Shown: piece after piece, positions 1 through 5,134 of the stretch
How positions within the stretch are numbered: the first letter of the stretch is position 1
How the letters are laid out: each line of letters opens with the position of its first letter
Source: Nocardioides sp.
GTDB lineage: Bacteria; Actinomycetota; Actinomycetes; Propionibacteriales; Nocardioidaceae
NCBI GenBank assembly: GCA_023252065.1
Contig: JAHEXO010000213.1
Coordinates: forward strand, 1-5,134
Length of the DNA stretch: 5,134 bases
Reading direction: 5' to 3'
Position numbers and translations under genes: made by a program
The notes under the pieces: generated by a model
What the model saw: the letters and a program-made list of their open reading frames with translations, nothing else
Databases searched by the model: none
Told to the model about the DNA's origin: nothing

Positions 1-1
1 C

Positions 2-184
2 GGAGCAGGCGGCTGGCACCGCTTCGCTGTGCTGTCGCTCGACGAGGAGCCGGTCGGCGACGGCGACACGCGTCCGTCGTTCGACCCGATCCGCCACACC
101 CTTCCCGGCCTCGACAACTACCCCTGGGTACGACGCCTCCGCGAGCCCTCCTACCTCGCGGCCAGGCGCTCCCGCCGGAGCTGA
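2..184 (+). CDS. C-terminal fragment of an unidentified protein (5' end outside window)
   Basis: An open frame enters from the left edge and runs 60 codons to a TGA at 182-184. The composition is protein-like: it is rich in Trp, Pro and Tyr, with a segment reading LPGLDNYPWVRRLREPSY near residues 34-51 of the visible part, and a very basic end (AARRSRRS). GC use at third positions matches the following genes, and the stop lies 22 bases before the next start, as expected for tightly packed genes. I do not recognise the family with confidence. The tail faintly recalls actinobacterial proteins of the catalase-like fold that are often labelled phosphodiesterase, but this is recollection, not evidence. 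No catalytic motif is visible in this part. Confidence 0.7.
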   Translation, partial: GAGGWHRFAVLSLDEEPVGDGDTRPSFDPIRHTLPGLDNYPWVRRLREPSYLAARRSRRS

Positions 185-195
185 GCACCCGTGCC

Positions 196-202
196 AGGGT
201 GA
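196..202 (+). promoter_or_regulatory. Ribosome binding site of the GNAT gene
   Basis: AGGGTGA ends four bases before the ATG at 207, and its AGGG core lies seven bases before it. It supports that ATG as the start. It sits in the 22-base gap after the upstream stop, so the gene can be translated from a shared mRNA with the upstream gene. Confidence 0.5.
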
Positions 203-206
203 GCGC

Positions 207-623
207 ATGAGCGTGAGCACCCGGACCGCGGAGGCCGATGACCTGCCCTTCCTGGGCGCGGTCGACCGGCACGTGACCGAGCAGGAGCTGGCCCATGTCG
301 TCGCTGCCGGGCGGGTGCTGGTCGCCGAGGAAGGGATCGCCCCGATCGGCCTGCTCCGCTGGGGGATGTTCTGGGACGCCGTGCCCTTCATGAACCTCCT
401 CTTCGTGCTGCCGGAGCATCGCTCGCGCGGAGCCGGGACGCTGCTGGTCGAGACCTGGGAGCGCGCCCAGGCGGCCGCCGGTCACGCCCTCGTCCTCACC
501 TCCACATCGGCTGCCGAGACCGCCCAACATCTCTACCGACGCCTCGGTTACGTCGACAGCGGCAGCCTGCTGCTCCCCGACGAGCCGACCGAGCTGGTGC
601 TCCGCAAACATCTCGCGCGCTGA
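207..623 (+). CDS. GNAT-family N-acetyltransferase
   Basis: A 138-residue single-domain GNAT, expected to move an acetyl group from acetyl-CoA to an amine. The length is typical for a minimal GNAT. The N-terminal strand and helix (residues 1-40) are followed by strands at about 43-69 containing LLRWGMFWDAVPFMNLLFV. That pattern recurs in a set of small bacterial GNATs of unknown substrate. The acetyl-CoA pyrophosphate loop is HRSRGAGTLL at 71-80 (the R/Q-x-x-G-x-G/A motif), followed by its helix. Motif B is AAETAQHLYRRLGY at 102-115, with the Tyr usually near the CoA thiol at 110. The end (TELVLRKHL) is the usual final strand. It lies 22 bases after the upstream stop and may be co-transcribed. 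The substrate cannot be told; neither the glycan genes nor the methyltransferase further right give a firm link. Confidence 0.9.
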   Translation: MSVSTRTAEADDLPFLGAVDRHVTEQELAHVVAAGRVLVAEEGIAPIGLLRWGMFWDAVPFMNLLFVLPEHRSRGAGTLLVETWERAQAAAGHALVLTSTSAAETAQHLYRRLGYVDSGSLLLPDEPTELVLRKHLAR

Positions 624-685
624 CTGCTGATCTCCGCTCGGGTCTGGACGACGGCCGCCTCGGCGACCGAGAATCGGCGTGCCTG

Positions 686-711
686 GTTTCCCTCGGGCAC
701 GGGTTGGGGAA
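686..711 (+). promoter_or_regulatory. Possible SigB/SigF-type stress promoter
   Basis: GTTT at 686-689 and GGGGAA at 706-711 are separated by 16 bases. The actinobacterial SigB/SigF consensus is GTTT, 14-17 bases, then GGGTAT. The -35 part is perfect and the -10 part matches four of six. Transcription would begin near 718, leaving a leader of about 45 bases before the ATG at 762. It lies in the only sizeable non-coding gap of the window (624-761), directly before the small acidic gene. With a degenerate -10 in GC-rich DNA, a chance match is quite possible. Confidence 0.35.
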
Positions 712-761
712 GACTGTCGGGAACGGGGCCAGAAGTAATCGGGGCGATGGGAGCGCCGGCT

Positions 762-962
762 ATGAACAGGCATCAGACCTTGGAGCGGTTGCTGGCCGCC
801 GACACCCCGAGCGAGGTCGCGGCCATCGAGGCCTCGCTGAGAGCCATCGCCTCGCGGCTCGACGCCGTTGACACCGACGCCGAGTACGACGACGTCCACC
901 GTCGCCTCGACGAGCTCCTCACCGCCCGGGACGCGGCCCTCACTCACGGCGCGCTGGTCTGA
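762..962 (+). CDS. Small acidic helical protein, function unknown
   Basis: A 66-residue protein starting MNRHQTLERLL. I prefer the ATG at 762 because GGGAG at 749-753 lies eight bases before it; the in-frame ATG at 747, which would add five residues, has no well-placed ribosome binding site. It is acidic (13 Asp/Glu against 7 Arg and no Lys), has no cysteine and no membrane segment, and reads as two amphipathic helices: about 5-14 and a long stretch at 17-60. Leu/Ile/Val/Ala spacing there (for example SLRAIASRLDAV and DDVHRRLDELLTARDAAL) would suit a coiled coil or helical hairpin. I do not recognise a family. It is flanked by 3' and 5' gaps with their own promoter candidates, so it may be a stand-alone transcript. 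Regular codon use and the good ribosome binding site argue that it is real. Confidence 0.7.
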   Translation: MNRHQTLERLLAADTPSEVAAIEASLRAIASRLDAVDTDAEYDDVHRRLDELLTARDAALTHGALV

Positions 963-987
963 GGGCACCCACGGGCCGGTGACCCCG

Positions 988-1000
988 TAGCCTCTCGCCG
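988..1000 (+). promoter_or_regulatory. Leaderless promoter (-10 element and start point) of the methyltransferase gene
   Basis: TAGCCT at 988-993 fits the actinobacterial -10 pattern TAnnnT and ends six bases before the GTG at 1000. Transcription would therefore start on or within a base of the start codon. No ribosome binding site is present before that GTG, and the upstream gap is only 37 bases, which agrees with a leaderless mRNA. No clear -35 hexamer is visible at the usual distance, as is common for such promoters. Confidence 0.55.
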
Positions 1001-1923
1001 TGCCCGAGATCGCTCCCGACGTCATGCCCGACGTCACGCCCGGCCTCGCTGCGGCGATCGACCGCGCACCGGTCGTGCTCGACGGTGGGCTGGCGACGCT
1101 GCTCGAGGCTCGTGGTCACGACCTGAGCTCCGACCTCTGGTCGGCGCGGTTGCTGCGCGACGACCCGGCGGCGATCGTGGCCGCGCACCGCGAGTTCTTC
1201 GAGGCGGGTGCGCAGGTGGCGACCAGCGCGTCCTACCAGGCGTCGTTCGCTGGATTCGCCACCCTCGGTCTCGACCGCGAGGCGGCAGCGGCCCTGATGA
1301 CCAGGAGCGTCGAGCTGGCCCGCGAGGCACGTGACGCGAGCCGTCCCGAGGGCTGGGTGGCTGCCAGCGTGGGCCCCTACGGCGCGGTGCTGGCCGACGG
1401 CTCGGAGTACCGCGGCGACTACGGCCTCGGTGTCGCCGAGCTCAGGGAGTTCCACCGGCCGCGCCTCGCGGTGCTCGCCGACGCGGGCGCCGACGTCCTC
1501 GCCGTCGAGACCATCCCGTGCCTGGCCGAGGTCGAGGCGCTGCTCGCCGAGCTCGACGGCAGCGGGCTCACCGCCTGGCTCAGCCTGAGCGCCGACGGCG
1601 ACCACACGCGGTACGGCGAGCCGCTCGCCGAGGCGTGGAGGATGGCCGCCGACGTGGCCGAGATCATCGCCGTCGGGGTCAACTGCTGCGTCCCGGGAGA
1701 CGTGACCATCGCGCTGACCGACGCCCCTGTGCCGGCGGTCGCCTACCCCAACTCCGGCCAGGGCTGGGACGCCGAGGCGCGCGCCTGGACCGGCGTCTCC
1801 GCCTTCGACGCGGGAGCCGTGCAGCAGTGGCTGGCCGCCGGTGTCCGTCTGGTCGGCGGCTGCTGCCGGGTGGGACCCGACGACATCCGTCACGTCGCCG
1901 CAGTCGTCCGGACCGCCGCGTGA
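1000..1923 (+). CDS. mmuM: Homocysteine S-methyltransferase (zinc-dependent, MmuM type)
   Basis: A 307-residue, one-domain enzyme of the homocysteine S-methyltransferase family (Pfam S-methyl_trans). It is predicted to move a methyl group from S-methylmethionine, or possibly S-adenosylmethionine, to homocysteine to give methionine in the cytoplasm. Seen: the opening barrel strand VVLDGGLATLLEARG (25-39); ATSASYQASFAGF (74-86); VGPYGA (124-129); and the zinc ligands Cys229 in GVNCC (226-230) and Cys288-Cys289 in GGCCR (286-290). There is no cobalamin or folate domain, and the length equals that of E. coli MmuM, so it is not a MetH fragment. The GTG at 1000 is chosen because a -10 element fits a leaderless start there; the ATG at 1024 is the alternative and lacks a ribosome binding site. 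The stop overlaps the next gene's GTG by four bases, so the flippase is probably co-transcribed. The methyl donor cannot be decided from sequence. Confidence 0.92.
   Translation: MPEIAPDVMPDVTPGLAAAIDRAPVVLDGGLATLLEARGHDLSSDLWSARLLRDDPAAIVAAHREFFEAGAQVATSASYQASFAGFATLGLDREAAAALMTRSVELAREARDASRPEGWVAASVGPYGAVLADGSEYRGDYGLGVAELREFHRPRLAVLADAGADVLAVETIPCLAEVEALLAELDGSGLTAWLSLSADGDHTRYGEPLAEAWRMAADVAEIIAVGVNCCVPGDVTIALTDAPVPAVAYPNSGQGWDAEARAWTGVSAFDAGAVQQWLAAGVRLVGGCCRVGPDDIRHVAAVVRTAA
1015..1038 (+). repeat. 12-bp tandem duplication at the 5' end of the methyltransferase gene
   Basis: CCCGACGTCATG (1015-1026) is followed at once by CCCGACGTCACG (1027-1038), 11 of 12 identical. It encodes PDVM-PDVT in the N-terminal lead before the conserved domain and keeps the frame. 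Each copy holds the palindrome GACGTC. It looks like a small slippage duplication in a tolerant part of the protein. Confidence 0.6.
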
Positions 1924-3173
1924 GTCGCCGGCGGGCCGCCGCTCGCGACACCGTCGTGCTCGCGGTCGGCTCCGCCCTCAACGGCCTGCTCGCCTACGTC
2001 TTCTTCGCGATCGTCACCCGCGCCCTGGGCGCCGATGCGGCCGCGCCGGTCTCGGTGCTCTGGGCCTACTGGAGCTTCGCAGCCGCCGCCCTCGCCTTCC
2101 CCCTGCAGCACTGGGCGGCGCGCACGGTCACCATCACCGGCAGCGACCACCAGGTGCAGCGCTCGCTGCCGGCGATCACCGTCGCGATCCTCAGCCTGGC
2201 CCCGTTGATCGGCCTCCTCACCTGGCTGGCGCGCGACCCGCTCTTCCATCGCGACGACCTCTGGTTCCCACTCCTCGTGGTCGGCTCCACGGTCGGCTCG
2301 GCCCTCACCGGACTGGTCCGCGGCATGCTCCAGGCCCATGAGCGCTTCGCCGCGGTCGCCACCTCTCTCGTCCTGGAGAACCTGGTCCGGGTCGTGGTCA
2401 GCCTGGCCCTCGTGGCCTCGGGCAACCACGACCCGGTCGCCTACGGGCTCGCCCTCATCGTCGGCTACCTCTCGGGGCTGGTGTGGCCCTGGGCCCTGAA
2501 GATGACCCTGCAGGGAGAGGACCACGAGTCGCCGTTGGCCCTGCTCGGCGCCGCCAGCGGCGGTCAGCTGCTCGGGCAGATCGTCCTGACCGGCGGCCCG
2601 GTGCTGCTCGCACTGGCCGGAGGCGCACCGGCCGAGGTCACCGTGCTGTTCGCCGGTCTGGCGCTGTTCCGCGCGCCGTACACCCTCTCGATCGGCATGG
2701 TCGCCCAGCTCACGGCCCGGTTCACGCTGATGGTCGTGGACGGACGCCGTGCGGCGCTGGCCCGCACCCGCTCCTCCCTCGTCGTCGCGACCGTGGTGCT
2801 CGGCCTGCTCGCCGCACCGGTCGGCGCGGTCGTCGGCCCCGCCCTCCTGCCACTGGTCTTCGGCAGCGACGTCACCTTGTCCGGCCGCCTCTCGGCGGTC
2901 CTCGCGTCCGGCTCCACCGTCGCGATCGCGGCCCTGATCACGACGCTGCTCCTGATCGCACTCGGCCGGACCACAGGCCAGGTGCGCGCGTGGCTGATCG
3001 CGGCCGTGCCCGGCACGGTCTACTTCGCCCTCTGGCCGGCGCCGGTCCTCGACCGGACCTGCTGGGTGTTCCTGATCGTCGAGATCGGCGCGTTCGCGTG
3101 GATGGTGCTCGAGCACTCCCGCGGTACGGCGCGGCTCACCGAGCGCGAGCCGGCCCACGACGGAGTGGTCTAG
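1920..3173 (+). CDS. Polysaccharide (lipid-linked glycan) flippase, MOP superfamily
   Basis: A 417-residue integral membrane protein with about 12 hydrophobic helices (roughly 11-34, 43-66, 82-103, 113-137, 146-166, 171-192, 207-233, 237-260, 285-305, 325-348, 355-373 and 380-397), which is the usual size and topology of Wzx-type O-antigen and capsule flippases. The basic start (MSRRRAAARD) followed by a helix with N/G residues and TRALGA at 33-38 is typical. The loop LTGLVRGMLQAHERF (129-143) and the VFGSDVTLSGRLSAVLA region (313-329) also fit. Role: moving an undecaprenyl-linked glycan to the outer face of the membrane. The GTG at 1920 is chosen because it sits just before the first helix and overlaps the upstream stop as GTGA. 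No ribosome binding site is visible, so translation probably depends on coupling. The open frame extends upstream to 1518, but that part is a shadow of the methyltransferase. The glycan carried is unknown; the family assignment is from topology and a few loops. Confidence 0.85.
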   Translation: MSRRRAAARDTVVLAVGSALNGLLAYVFFAIVTRALGADAAAPVSVLWAYWSFAAAALAFPLQHWAARTVTITGSDHQVQRSLPAITVAILSLAPLIGLLTWLARDPLFHRDDLWFPLLVVGSTVGSALTGLVRGMLQAHERFAAVATSLVLENLVRVVVSLALVASGNHDPVAYGLALIVGYLSGLVWPWALKMTLQGEDHESPLALLGAASGGQLLGQIVLTGGPVLLALAGGAPAEVTVLFAGLALFRAPYTLSIGMVAQLTARFTLMVVDGRRAALARTRSSLVVATVVLGLLAAPVGAVVGPALLPLVFGSDVTLSGRLSAVLASGSTVAIAALITTLLLIALGRTTGQVRAWLIAAVPGTVYFALWPAPVLDRTCWVFLIVEIGAFAWMVLEHSRGTARLTEREPAHDGVV

Positions 3174-4339
3174 ACGCCCACTGCCGCGCGGGTCGCGCGG
3201 GTGAAGCTCTCCACGACCCGCTCGATCTGCACCGCGGTGAGGGCGTTGTAGAACGGCATCCGCATCAACCGGTCGCCGACGTCGGTGCTGACCGGGCAGT
3301 CGGTGTCGCGCGCGGCGAACCGGCGGCCGCCGATCGAGCTGTGCAGCGGCACGTAGTGGAACGTCGGGTTGATGCCCTCCTGCCGCATCTTCTCCATCAC
3401 CGCGTCGCGGGTCGCCTTGTCGGGCATCAGCACGTGGAAGAGGTGGTAGGCCGGGTCGCAGCCCTCCGGCACCGTCGGGAGGGTCACTCCGAGCTCGACG
3501 CAGGGCGCGAGCGCGGCGGCGTAGCTCTCGTAGACACGCTGTCGCTTGGCCTGGATCTGCTCGGCCACCTCGAGCTGGGCGAACAGCGGGGCGGCCAGCA
3601 GGTCGGCCAGCCCGAACGACGAGCCGGTGTCGACCCACGAGTACTTGTCGACCTGGCCCAGGAAGAACGCCCGCCGGTTGGTGCCCTTGTCGTAGAGGAT
3701 CCGGGCCCGGTCGACGCGCGCCGGGTCGTTGACGAGCAGCGCACCGCCCTCGCCACAGGTGATGTTCTTGGTCTCGTGGAAGCTGAGGGTCGCGAACTGC
3801 CCGAAGCTGCCGAGCGGCTGCCCACGCCAGCGGCCGAACAACCCGTGCGCGTTGTCCTCGACGAGGACGACGTCGGGCCGGCCGGCCAGCACCTGGGAGA
3901 TGCCCTCGAGGTCGCAGGCGACGCCGGCGTAGTGGACGATCACGACCGCCCGCACCGAGTCGTCGAGGAGCTCGGCGAGGTGGCGGGGGTCGAGGCCGAG
4001 CGTCGTCGGCTCGATGTCGCAGAAGAGCAGCCGGGCGCCGCGGCCGGCGAAGGCCAGGGCACTGGTGGAGAACGTGAACGACGGGACCACGACCGTGTCG
4101 CCGGGCTGGAGGTCGAGCATCAGCGCCGTCAGCTCGAGGGCCGCCGTGCACGAGGTCGTCAGCAGCACCTCCTCGGCGCCGGACACCTCTCGGAGGACCG
4201 CGCCGGCCCGGGCGCTGAACGGACCGGACGACGCGGTGTGGCCCTCCCGCAGGCTCTGCTCGAGGTAGGCCAGCTCGTGGCCCTCGATCGCGGGCACGTT
4301 GAACCGGATCGGGTCCGGGTGCTGCCTGAAGTCGGTCAC
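3170..4339 (-). CDS. wecE: TDP-4-keto-6-deoxyhexose aminotransferase, WecE/RffA type
   Basis: A 389-residue PLP enzyme of the DegT/DnrJ/EryC1/StrS aminotransferase family. It is very like E. coli WecE, which turns TDP-4-keto-6-deoxy-D-glucose plus glutamate into TDP-4-amino-4,6-dideoxygalactose (TDP-Fuc4N). Seen: IRFNVPAIEGHELAYLEQSL (11-30); SGPF (38-41); LLTTSCTAALELTALMLDLQPGD (59-81) and PSFTF (86-90), close to the WecE text; VHYAGVACD (135-143); EDNAHG with the PLP-ring Asp162 (161-166); SFHETKN with the Schiff-base Lys191 (186-192); KGTNR and GQVDKYSW (218-235); FHYVPLH (327-333); and MPFYNAL (361-367). Length is full. The GTG at 4339 is chosen because GGAAGGA lies nine bases before it and it overlaps the sulfotransferase stop as GTGA. 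Position in the operon suggests a role in a surface aminosugar. The exact sugar could differ (another 4-amino-4,6-dideoxyhexose). Confidence 0.93.
   Translation of the reverse strand: MTDFRQHPDPIRFNVPAIEGHELAYLEQSLREGHTASSGPFSARAGAVLREVSGAEEVLLTTSCTAALELTALMLDLQPGDTVVVPSFTFSTSALAFAGRGARLLFCDIEPTTLGLDPRHLAELLDDSVRAVVIVHYAGVACDLEGISQVLAGRPDVVLVEDNAHGLFGRWRGQPLGSFGQFATLSFHETKNITCGEGGALLVNDPARVDRARILYDKGTNRRAFFLGQVDKYSWVDTGSSFGLADLLAAPLFAQLEVAEQIQAKRQRVYESYAAALAPCVELGVTLPTVPEGCDPAYHLFHVLMPDKATRDAVMEKMRQEGINPTFHYVPLHSSIGGRRFAARDTDCPVSTDVGDRLMRMPFYNALTAVQIERVVESFTRATRAAVGV
3184..3200. terminator. GC-only hairpin at the convergent gene ends, possible terminator
   Basis: CCGCGCG (3184-3190), a three-base loop GGT, and CGCGCGG (3194-3200) form a perfect seven-pair stem. 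It begins 10 bases after the flippase stop and lies inside the last codons of the aminotransferase. There is no U-tract on either strand, so it is not a classical intrinsic terminator. It could slow polymerase on the flippase transcript, or simply be chance in GC-rich coding DNA. Confidence 0.25.
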
Positions 4340-5091
4340 CGGCGTGCGTCCTTCCGGTCCCAGGGCGGTCGGCGTCCGGTGAGGGACTCGAGCTCGCGGT
4401 CGCTGTCGTGGAAGTAGCCTCTCAGGGCGGCGAGCAGGGCGGGGTCCAGGGCCGGCGCCGGCAGCTCGCTCTCGTTCACCGGCTCCCGGGACACCTCGCC
4501 CAGGTCGGAGCCGGCACCCACGTGCGCCAGGGTCTCGGCCAGCCGGGTGGGGTCGGCGAGCAGGTCCTCCAGGAACTGCACGTGGAGGAGATCGCCGAAC
4601 GCGTCGGACCACGGCCGGATCGACTCGACGTAACGGCCGCGCTCCAGATAGGCGTACGGCGACACCGAGGTGAGCGCGGGGTCCCAGGGGAGCGGCCCTT
4701 CGAGGTTGGCGGCCAGGACCTCCTCGAGCGGACGTCGCTCGAGCCCGGACGCCGTGCTGAACCGCCAGTGGGAGACGGCCCGGTCCACCGGGTCGCGCAG
4801 CTGCACCACCAGGGGAACGTCGCCGAGCAGGGCCCGCACCCGCGGGATCGCGTCGGGTCGGTCGAGATAGCTGGTGCTCTTCTCGCCGAGCACCTGCCGC
4901 GCCGACGCGTGGGCGAACCAGGTCCGGTCGTACCACCCGAGGTCCTGCCCGGGGTCGAGGTCGGCGAGGAACACCTTCGGCTCTGGGCGCACCGGACGGG
5001 CCATCGCGACCGCGGGCTGGGCGTCGAGCTGCGTCGCGAGCCACGTCGTACCGCAGCGCTGGGCGCCGATCACGAGGAAGTGCCGGCTCAC
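4336..5091 (-). CDS. PAPS-dependent sulfotransferase, heparan N-sulfotransferase-like
   Basis: A 251-residue cytosolic-type sulfotransferase, predicted to transfer sulfate from 3'-phosphoadenosine-5'-phosphosulfate to a glycan or lipid acceptor. Seen: the 5'-phosphosulfate loop GAQRCGTTWL at 9-18; GEKSTSYLD at 69-77, which matches the EKS motif whose Glu is the catalytic base in the heparan sulfate N-deacetylase/N-sulfotransferase group (Glu70 here); and the 3'-phosphate site QLRDPVDRAVSHW at 97-109 with Arg99 and Ser107. YLERGRYVESIRPW (148-161) is the conserved acceptor-side helix of this group. No signal peptide or membrane anchor is seen. The GTG at 5091 is used because the 5' phosphosulfate motif follows within 10 residues and it overlaps the preceding stop as GTGA. 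The end overlaps the aminotransferase start by four bases, so the two are surely one operon. Acceptor unknown; a sulfated surface polysaccharide or glycolipid is the natural inference. Confidence 0.92.
   Translation of the reverse strand: MSRHFLVIGAQRCGTTWLATQLDAQPAVAMARPVRPEPKVFLADLDPGQDLGWYDRTWFAHASARQVLGEKSTSYLDRPDAIPRVRALLGDVPLVVQLRDPVDRAVSHWRFSTASGLERRPLEEVLAANLEGPLPWDPALTSVSPYAYLERGRYVESIRPWSDAFGDLLHVQFLEDLLADPTRLAETLAHVGAGSDLGEVSREPVNESELPAPALDPALLAALRGYFHDSDRELESLTGRRPPWDRKDARR
4349..4355 (-). promoter_or_regulatory. Ribosome binding site of the aminotransferase gene
   Basis: On the minus strand GGAAGGA lies nine bases before the GTG at 4339, within the final codons of the sulfotransferase gene. 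It is the best Shine-Dalgarno match in the window and fixes the aminotransferase start. The gene can thus be started independently as well as by coupling to the sulfotransferase. Confidence 0.6.
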
Positions 5092-5134
5092 GGGACGGCC
5101 CGCAGCGGCGGCTCACCGTCGTTCACCCGCTCGA
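5088..5134 (-). CDS. C-terminal end of an upstream gene of the minus-strand operon (partial)
   Basis: Reading in from the right edge on the minus strand, one frame gives ERVNDGEPPLRAVP and a TGA at 5090-5088. That stop overlaps the sulfotransferase GTG (5091-5089) as GTGA, the same arrangement as at the two other same-strand junctions among the large genes here. This repeated packing is the main support; 14 codons are too few to name a product. By position it is likely another glycan-related gene, which is inference only. Confidence 0.5.
   Translation of the reverse strand, partial: ERVNDGEPPLRAVP

Noticed and set aside
207..623. The GNAT gene as a WecD-like partner of the aminotransferase, echoing the E. 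coli wecD-wecE-wzxE order
   Set aside because: It is much shorter than WecD (138 against about 224 residues), belongs by its LRWGMFWD...PFMNLLF pattern to another small GNAT group, and is separated from the aminotransferase by three genes and a strand change.
659..671. Inverted repeat CTCGG-CGA-CCGAG after the GNAT gene as a terminator
   Set aside because: The stem has only five pairs, there is no U-tract, and such repeats are frequent by chance at this GC content.
963..999. A riboswitch (SAM or cobalamin) controlling the methyltransferase
   Set aside because: Only 37 bases separate the genes and the transcript appears leaderless, so there is no room for one.
1518..1919. Extended N-terminus of the flippase frame
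   Set aside because: Arg-rich shadow of the methyltransferase gene; the hydrophobic protein begins only after the GTG at 1920.
1890..4151. Very long minus-strand open frame (753 codons) across the flippase and part of the aminotransferase
   Set aside because: It is a GC-rich shadow: the translation is low-complexity and Arg/Gly/Asp/Gln-rich without any domain, and it lies opposite or out of frame with genes that have clear motifs.
2483..4417. Long + strand open frame (644 codons) opposite the aminotransferase
   Set aside because: Its product is low in complexity and has no motif, while the minus strand here encodes a full WecE-type enzyme with all catalytic residues.
4340..5116. Minus-strand open frame continuing upstream of the aminotransferase start
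   Set aside because: The upstream part reads as Arg/Pro-rich noise, while a different frame of the same strand encodes a complete sulfotransferase. The aminotransferase start at 4339 has its own ribosome binding site.
1..5134. Mobile element, CRISPR array, tRNA or defence system
   Set aside because: No terminal repeats, transposase or integrase motifs, regular spaced repeats or tRNA-like cloverleaf were seen, and base composition is even throughout.

Overview
The window is very GC-rich (strong G/C preference at third codon positions, four GTG starts, short or absent leaders, dense packing). This suggests an actinobacterial chromosome. A Nocardioides-like organism is my guess from the general look of the proteins, but nothing here fixes the genus.

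Left part, + strand (1-1923): the C-terminal tail of a protein I cannot name with confidence (2-184); a 138-residue GNAT acetyltransferase (207-623); a 138-base gap holding a possible SigB/SigF-type stress promoter; a 66-residue acidic helical protein (762-962); and a zinc-dependent homocysteine S-methyltransferase (1000-1923), which appears to be read from a leaderless mRNA starting at its GTG.

Middle and right part (1920-5134): a small surface-glycan locus. A 12-helix polysaccharide flippase of the MOP superfamily on the + strand overlaps the methyltransferase by four bases (GTGA). It converges tail to tail with a minus-strand operon, and the two operons share the palindrome CTAG as their stop codons. 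Read in its own direction, the minus-strand operon has the last 14 codons of an unknown gene, a PAPS-dependent sulfotransferase, and a WecE/RffA-type sugar aminotransferase. The last two junctions are again GTGA overlaps.

How they may work together (inference): the aminotransferase would make a TDP-4-amino-4,6-dideoxyhexose (TDP-Fuc4N in the E. coli paralogue). The flippase would carry a lipid-linked glycan across the membrane, and the sulfotransferase would sulfate that glycan or a related surface molecule. The glycosyltransferases, the polymerase and the TDP-glucose synthase/dehydratase needed for this are not in the window and would be expected beyond position 5134. I see no mobile element, tRNA, rRNA, CRISPR array or riboswitch, and nothing that amounts to a new biological system. 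The interest lies in gene packing, the leaderless start and the combination of sugar-modifying enzymes.
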